Of a DNA stretch of 18,547 nucleotides, positions 15,387 through 18,547 are shown piece by piece. The notes beneath the pieces are model-generated. The model did no database searches. It saw only the letters and a program-made list of their open reading frames with translations, and was not told the DNA's origin. The stretch comes from Breoghania sp037026715 (GTDB lineage: Bacteria > Pseudomonadota > Alphaproteobacteria > Rhizobiales > Stappiaceae), in NCBI RefSeq assembly GCF_037026715.1, contig NZ_JBANCG010000019.1:1-18547 (forward strand), in the 5' to 3' direction. Position 1 is the stretch's first letter. Each line of letters opens with the position of its first letter. A program made the position numbers and the translations under genes.

Positions 15387-15557
15387 ATGAGTGAGAGCGA
15401 AAACCGAGGGAGACGCGGACCTGATGGCGAATGGATCTGGCAAGGCTCGATCTGGCGCGACCCTGTCCGATCGGGCCAATCGGGAAATGCCTATGTGCCG
15501 GCCTTCAAGCGATCCGGCGGCGTTCAGACGATGCCTGCGCCTGAGCGGGGCCTATGA
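15387..15557 (+). CDS. Candidate 56-aa protein
   Basis: I do not recognise this protein. It starts MSESENRGRRGPDGEWIWQG, has three tryptophans in a W-x-W-x5-W pattern, then a Gly/Ser-rich part with NAYVPAFKRSGGVQ. It is polar, with no signal peptide or membrane segment. An AGGAG at 15370-15374 lies 12 bases upstream, rather far but usable. The stop overlaps the end of the response-regulator gene on the other strand by three bases (15552-15554). Third codon positions are only moderately G/C-rich. The amino-acid make-up looks protein-like, and short WxW proteins exist in alphaproteobacteria, but chance is not excluded. Confidence 0.4.
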   Translation: MSESENRGRRGPDGEWIWQGSIWRDPVRSGQSGNAYVPAFKRSGGVQTMPAPERGL

Positions 15558-16250
15558 ATTCGCCTCATCGATGCGTGCCGTGAGGCTGAAGCCCACGTTG
15601 TGCGCGGTAATCAGCGGCAACTCCATGTCCGCCTTGCTGCGGACCTTCTGCCTGAGCCGGCTCAGCATCGTATCGAGCCGCCCGCGCCCGGACAGCCCCG
15701 GTTCGCCAAGCACAGCCTGCAGATCCTCGCGTGACACCGAGTTGCCTTCCGCGGTTTGCGACAGGGCTTCCATCAGCAGCGTTTCACGACCGGTGAGCTG
15801 AACAAGTTTGCCATTCGGCGCCCAAAGGCATTTGCGGACCGTATCGATCAGCCACGCGGAAGGTGCGCTCGCCCGTTCAGCGACGGTCGCGGCATGCTGT
15901 CTGTTGCCAAGCCGCGCGATCGCGGCCGCCAGTTCTTCCGGCTCGACCGGTTTCACCATGTAGATGTCGGCGCCGCACTCATACCCCTTCACCCGATCCT
16001 CGATCGACGAGCGAACCGAGGTGATGATCGTTGCGCAGAGTTGTTCTTTCGCCAGATAACGCGTAATCGAGAACCCGTCGTGATGCGGCAGGTTGATGTC
16101 GACCACGGCCACGTCGAACTTGTGCCCCGCCATCTTCTGGTAAAGCTCCACCGCATCACCCGCTTCCTGCACAGTGTGACCATTCACGGACAGATAGTCA
16201 GCCAGACTGCCGCGTAGCGCGACATTGTCTTCCACCAGGATAACGTTCAC
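15552..16250 (-). CDS. OmpR-type response regulator
   Basis: A 232-residue cytoplasmic two-component regulator. The receiver domain (about 1-115) has the acidic pair Glu7-Asp8 (LVEDN), phospho-acceptor Asp51 (VVDINLP), Thr77/Ser78 and Lys100 (MVKP), all the key residues. The C-terminal half (about 145-228) is a winged-helix DNA-binding domain (LTGRETLLMEAL, VSREDLQAVLG, RLDTMLSRLRQKVRSK, ending HNVGFSLTA where the family usually has RGxGYxL). The start is GTG at 16250, since the receiver fold begins there at MNVILVEDN; AGGG in ATAGGGT is about 10 bases upstream. It is divergent from the histidine kinase, with no spacer. The target may be the autotransporter transcribed in the same direction about 740 bases on, but this is inference from position. 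A linker of about 30 residues joins the domains. Confidence 0.95.
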   Translation of the reverse strand: MNVILVEDNVALRGSLADYLSVNGHTVQEAGDAVELYQKMAGHKFDVAVVDINLPHHDGFSITRYLAKEQLCATIITSVRSSIEDRVKGYECGADIYMVKPVEPEELAAAIARLGNRQHAATVAERASAPSAWLIDTVRKCLWAPNGKLVQLTGRETLLMEALSQTAEGNSVSREDLQAVLGEPGLSGRGRLDTMLSRLRQKVRSKADMELPLITAHNVGFSLTARIDEANS

Positions 16251-18470
16251 TTGTTAAAACCCTATGCGCATGGTGCAACAGCGGACCTTGGGGACATTGG
16301 CCGCTTGTGTCTGTTATTGCTTCGTCTTCTTCGATCGGGAATCAGGCCGGCTTTGGCCTCGGTTTGGTGTGTGTGGCTATTGTTAGCGGCGATACCGGTT
16401 CTGGCCAAGCCCGTCGATGCACGCGCCGTCAGTTCCCCGCCGATCGACCTGTCCGTTCTCGAGGACGGCAGGGACGGGGTCCCGCTGGTGGGGCACTTGT
16501 CGGTGCTGCGCGATCCAAAGGGAGAATTGTCGGCCGACGAGGTGGTTTCCGGCGCGAAGGCGCTCCGGTTCGAACCGGTGCGCGGAGAGCTGGCACTGGG
16601 ATATCTCGGTGAGATCGTATGGGTGAAAGCGGTCCTGCGGCGCGGGGAAACGAGCGGACACGATCGGCTCCCCAGCGGGCTGACCTTGGCACTGCTGCCG
16701 ACCTTTCTTGACAACATCACCATTTACGTTCCCAGGGTCGCCAATCCCGGTCGCGTCTCCGACTTCGAGGTGTTCCTCAGGGGCGATCATCATGTCGAGC
16801 GCAAGCCTGGGCTGGGAAACCTGTTTTTTTCGGTGCCGCTCGACCTGCCCGATGCGGCCGAGGTGCCGATTTACATCAAGATCGACAGTTCCAGCTCGAT
16901 AGCGCTTCGGGGAAGCGTTCTCACGCGTGACGGGTTGCGGGACTATGCGATCAGCCAGGCCGGTTTCACCGTTGCGCTTCTCGTCCTGTCCCTTATGGCA
17001 ATGCTCCTCAGCGCGGTGTTGTGGTTGCTGTCCAGGGCACGACCCTTCCTCACCTTTGGCCTGCTGATGTTCGCCAACGCCATGCTGATCCTGAGCGACA
17101 GCGGTTTTCTCATGCTGGGGGGCGGCGAGAGCGCGCACTACTGGACGGACACCATCCTCGGGTTGATCATCCAGTTCACGATACTGGCAGTGCTGCTCTT
17201 CGTTCATGACCAGGTTGGCGCCAGGCGTCCTTTCTCGCGGCTGGCGTGGTTCTTCAAAGGAGCGATCGGCTTCAATCTGGTCGCCCTGGCGGTCACGCTC
17301 GTCGATGGCGATTGGTATGTGGTCTTTGCAAAGCCGATCTACCTGTTTGCAACCATCTCGGTCATTGTCCTGTTCGCCCACAATATCGATACGTTCGTGC
17401 GGCTGCGCCGGCCCGGCAGTCTTCCAGCCGCGTTTGCCACGGGCTCGCTGCTGACACTCGGGCTTGTCGACATCATCGCGATCGTCGGCGGGCCGGATCT
17501 GTTCGGTCTGGGGGAGGCGGCCTATTGGGCCGCGACCGCACCGTTCACGTTGCTGATGTCGCTGTCGATGCTCATCCGCGCCCAGCATCTCGATGCGCGG
17601 CGCAAGGTGGCTTCGGGCCTGCGGGTCCTGCGCCGTTCGGAAAAGAGGGCACGCGCGCTCGTGGAGGAGCGAACGCGGGAGCTGAAGCTTGCCAAGGAAG
17701 CCGCCGAGGCCGCCCTTGCCGCCGAACGTCAGATGCAGTCGGAACAGCTTCGGTTCGTCGATATCCTTCGCCACCAGTACCAGACGCCGCTGGCGGTGAT
17801 CCGTTCGAGCGCCGCGACGCTGATGAAGATGCTGGGCGCCGACGACGAGGCAAATCGCCAGAGAGTGCAGCGCATCCAGGTCGCGACTTCGGATCTTGTC
17901 GACGTCCTTCAGGTGTCGCTGGAGCGAAGCCGAATGGGCGACGGCCTCCCGATCGCGAACTTTCGCCCCGTCGATGTGCACGCGTTTCTTGCGGCCGTCG
18001 TGCGGCGCTTCGCGTCGGCGCATGCCGATCACGTGCTGGCAATAGACTTCGACGGCATCGATGCGGGGGACGAGGTGGTTTTCGATCCCGGACTGATCGC
18101 GATCGCGCTCACGAACCTTCTGGAAAATTCCGCGAAATTCTCACCCTCGGGGACGGAGATCCGTGTGTCTGCCGAACGTGAGCCGCGCGCGCTTCGCATA
18201 TGCGTCGCCGATGAGGGGATGGGCGTTCCGGAAGCGGAAAAAGCGAAGGTCGTCCAGCGGTACTTCAGGGCCTCGAATGCAGGCAATGTTCGCGGGACGG
18301 GGCTCGGCCTTCATATCGTATCCCACGTGATGCAGGCTCACGAAGGATGCTTCCGGCTTGAAAACCGCCAGCCTCGCGGCACCGTTGCATGTCTGGAGTT
18401 GCGGCTTGCCCCGGGGGCGCCAGGCGACCTGCAACGGGCGGGCGCGTGCGCGAACGCAACGCGGAAATAA
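16251..18470 (+). CDS. 7TMR-DISM sensor histidine kinase
   Basis: A 739-residue inner-membrane sensor kinase. A signal-like segment (about 34-52, VLA|KP) precedes a periplasmic 7TMR-DISM-type beta domain (about 65-225), usually thought to sense small ligands such as carbohydrates. Seven helices follow (about 236-445), then a coiled coil (450-500), HisKA (about 502-565) with phospho-acceptor His508 in RHQYQTPL, and a HATPase domain (about 610-720) with the N box NLLENSAKF (622-630), G1 DEGMG (654-658) and G2 GTGLGL (682-687). The residue after His508 is Gln instead of the usual Glu/Asp. The frame opens with TTG 16251, which abuts the regulator's GTG; TTG 16305, preceded by GGGGA at 16290-16294, is a possible shorter start (721 residues) that keeps the signal segment. 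The partner is the divergent regulator. A terminator follows at 18512. Confidence 0.93.
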   Translation: MLKPYAHGATADLGDIGRLCLLLLRLLRSGIRPALASVWCVWLLLAAIPVLAKPVDARAVSSPPIDLSVLEDGRDGVPLVGHLSVLRDPKGELSADEVVSGAKALRFEPVRGELALGYLGEIVWVKAVLRRGETSGHDRLPSGLTLALLPTFLDNITIYVPRVANPGRVSDFEVFLRGDHHVERKPGLGNLFFSVPLDLPDAAEVPIYIKIDSSSSIALRGSVLTRDGLRDYAISQAGFTVALLVLSLMAMLLSAVLWLLSRARPFLTFGLLMFANAMLILSDSGFLMLGGGESAHYWTDTILGLIIQFTILAVLLFVHDQVGARRPFSRLAWFFKGAIGFNLVALAVTLVDGDWYVVFAKPIYLFATISVIVLFAHNIDTFVRLRRPGSLPAAFATGSLLTLGLVDIIAIVGGPDLFGLGEAAYWAATAPFTLLMSLSMLIRAQHLDARRKVASGLRVLRRSEKRARALVEERTRELKLAKEAAEAALAAERQMQSEQLRFVDILRHQYQTPLAVIRSSAATLMKMLGADDEANRQRVQRIQVATSDLVDVLQVSLERSRMGDGLPIANFRPVDVHAFLAAVVRRFASAHADHVLAIDFDGIDAGDEVVFDPGLIAIALTNLLENSAKFSPSGTEIRVSAEREPRALRICVADEGMGVPEAEKAKVVQRYFRASNAGNVRGTGLGLHIVSHVMQAHEGCFRLENRQPRGTVACLELRLAPGAPGDLQRAGACANATRK

Positions 18471-18511
18471 CGAGGGATGCGGCCGCTTCCGTAATCGTCG
18501 TGGGCGGTGTC

Positions 18512-18542
18512 ACGGGGCCGGATTTATCCGGCCCCGTTTATG
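18512..18542 (+). terminator. Intrinsic terminator after the histidine kinase
   Basis: A perfect 12-bp stem (18512-18523 with 18526-18537) is followed by TTTAT. In RNA the two-base loop would open by a pair or two. It lies about 40 bases after the kinase stop. Being nearly palindromic, it could also serve a gene converging from the right, outside the window. Confidence 0.85.
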
Positions 18543-18547
18543 CCGGT

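Noticed and set aside
16383..18032. Long minus-strand frame opposite the histidine kinase
   Set aside because: The kinase motifs on the plus strand are decisive; this frame is a shadow.

Overview
The window looks like chromosomal DNA from a GC-rich alphaproteobacterium, most likely Hyphomicrobiales. A Stappiaceae-like host is my guess and is not proven. The support is high GC in coding DNA, strong third-position G/C bias, a DUF6455 protein, an alphaproteobacterial-type GatB, and an opgG-small gene-opgH operon laid out like the one described in Rhodobacter sphaeroides. I see no transposase, integrase, CRISPR array or phage gene.

Layout. (1) 1-453: a perfect palindromic repeat, then a small Cys-rich DUF6455 gene on the minus strand with an FNR/FixK-type box upstream. 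(2) 675-3445: a FliK-like protein with four copies of a ~65-residue domain, translationally coupled to a stand-alone FlhB C-terminal-domain protein. (3) 3612-5096: gatB, a subunit of the tRNA-dependent amidotransferase. (4) 5641-9585: an osmoregulated periplasmic glucan (OPG) operon made of an OpgG/OpgD-type periplasmic protein with a Tat-like signal, a 123-residue unrecognised protein, and the membrane glucosyltransferase OpgH. (5) 9744-10172: a secreted DUF2147 protein, minus strand, with its own terminator. (6) 10765-11034: a one-repeat Sel1-like protein. (7) 11274-11363: tRNA-Ser(GCT), followed by a non-coding stretch with a possible tRNA 3'-end remnant and a short tandem repeat. (8) 11915-14809: a type V autotransporter with Ig-like passenger domains and an AT-rich 5' end. 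(9) 14810-15557: a low-GC regulatory region with two related palindromes, and a candidate 56-residue gene. (10) 15552-18470: a divergent two-component pair, an OmpR-type response regulator (minus) and a 7TMR-DISM histidine kinase (plus), whose start codons abut, followed by a strong terminator.

How the parts may work together. The OPG genes form one transcription unit: OpgH polymerises glucose from UDP-glucose across the inner membrane, OpgG/D acts on the chain in the periplasm, and the small middle gene sits where R. sphaeroides has opgI, which is needed for backbone synthesis. The right end could be a self-contained surface module: a kinase with a periplasmic ligand-like domain, its regulator, and an autotransporter adhesin with two matching palindromes upstream. 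The link between regulator and autotransporter is inferred from position only. The most promising little-described items are the middle OPG gene, the repeat-built FliK/FlhB-like pair, the autotransporter control region, and the FNR-type box before DUF6455.
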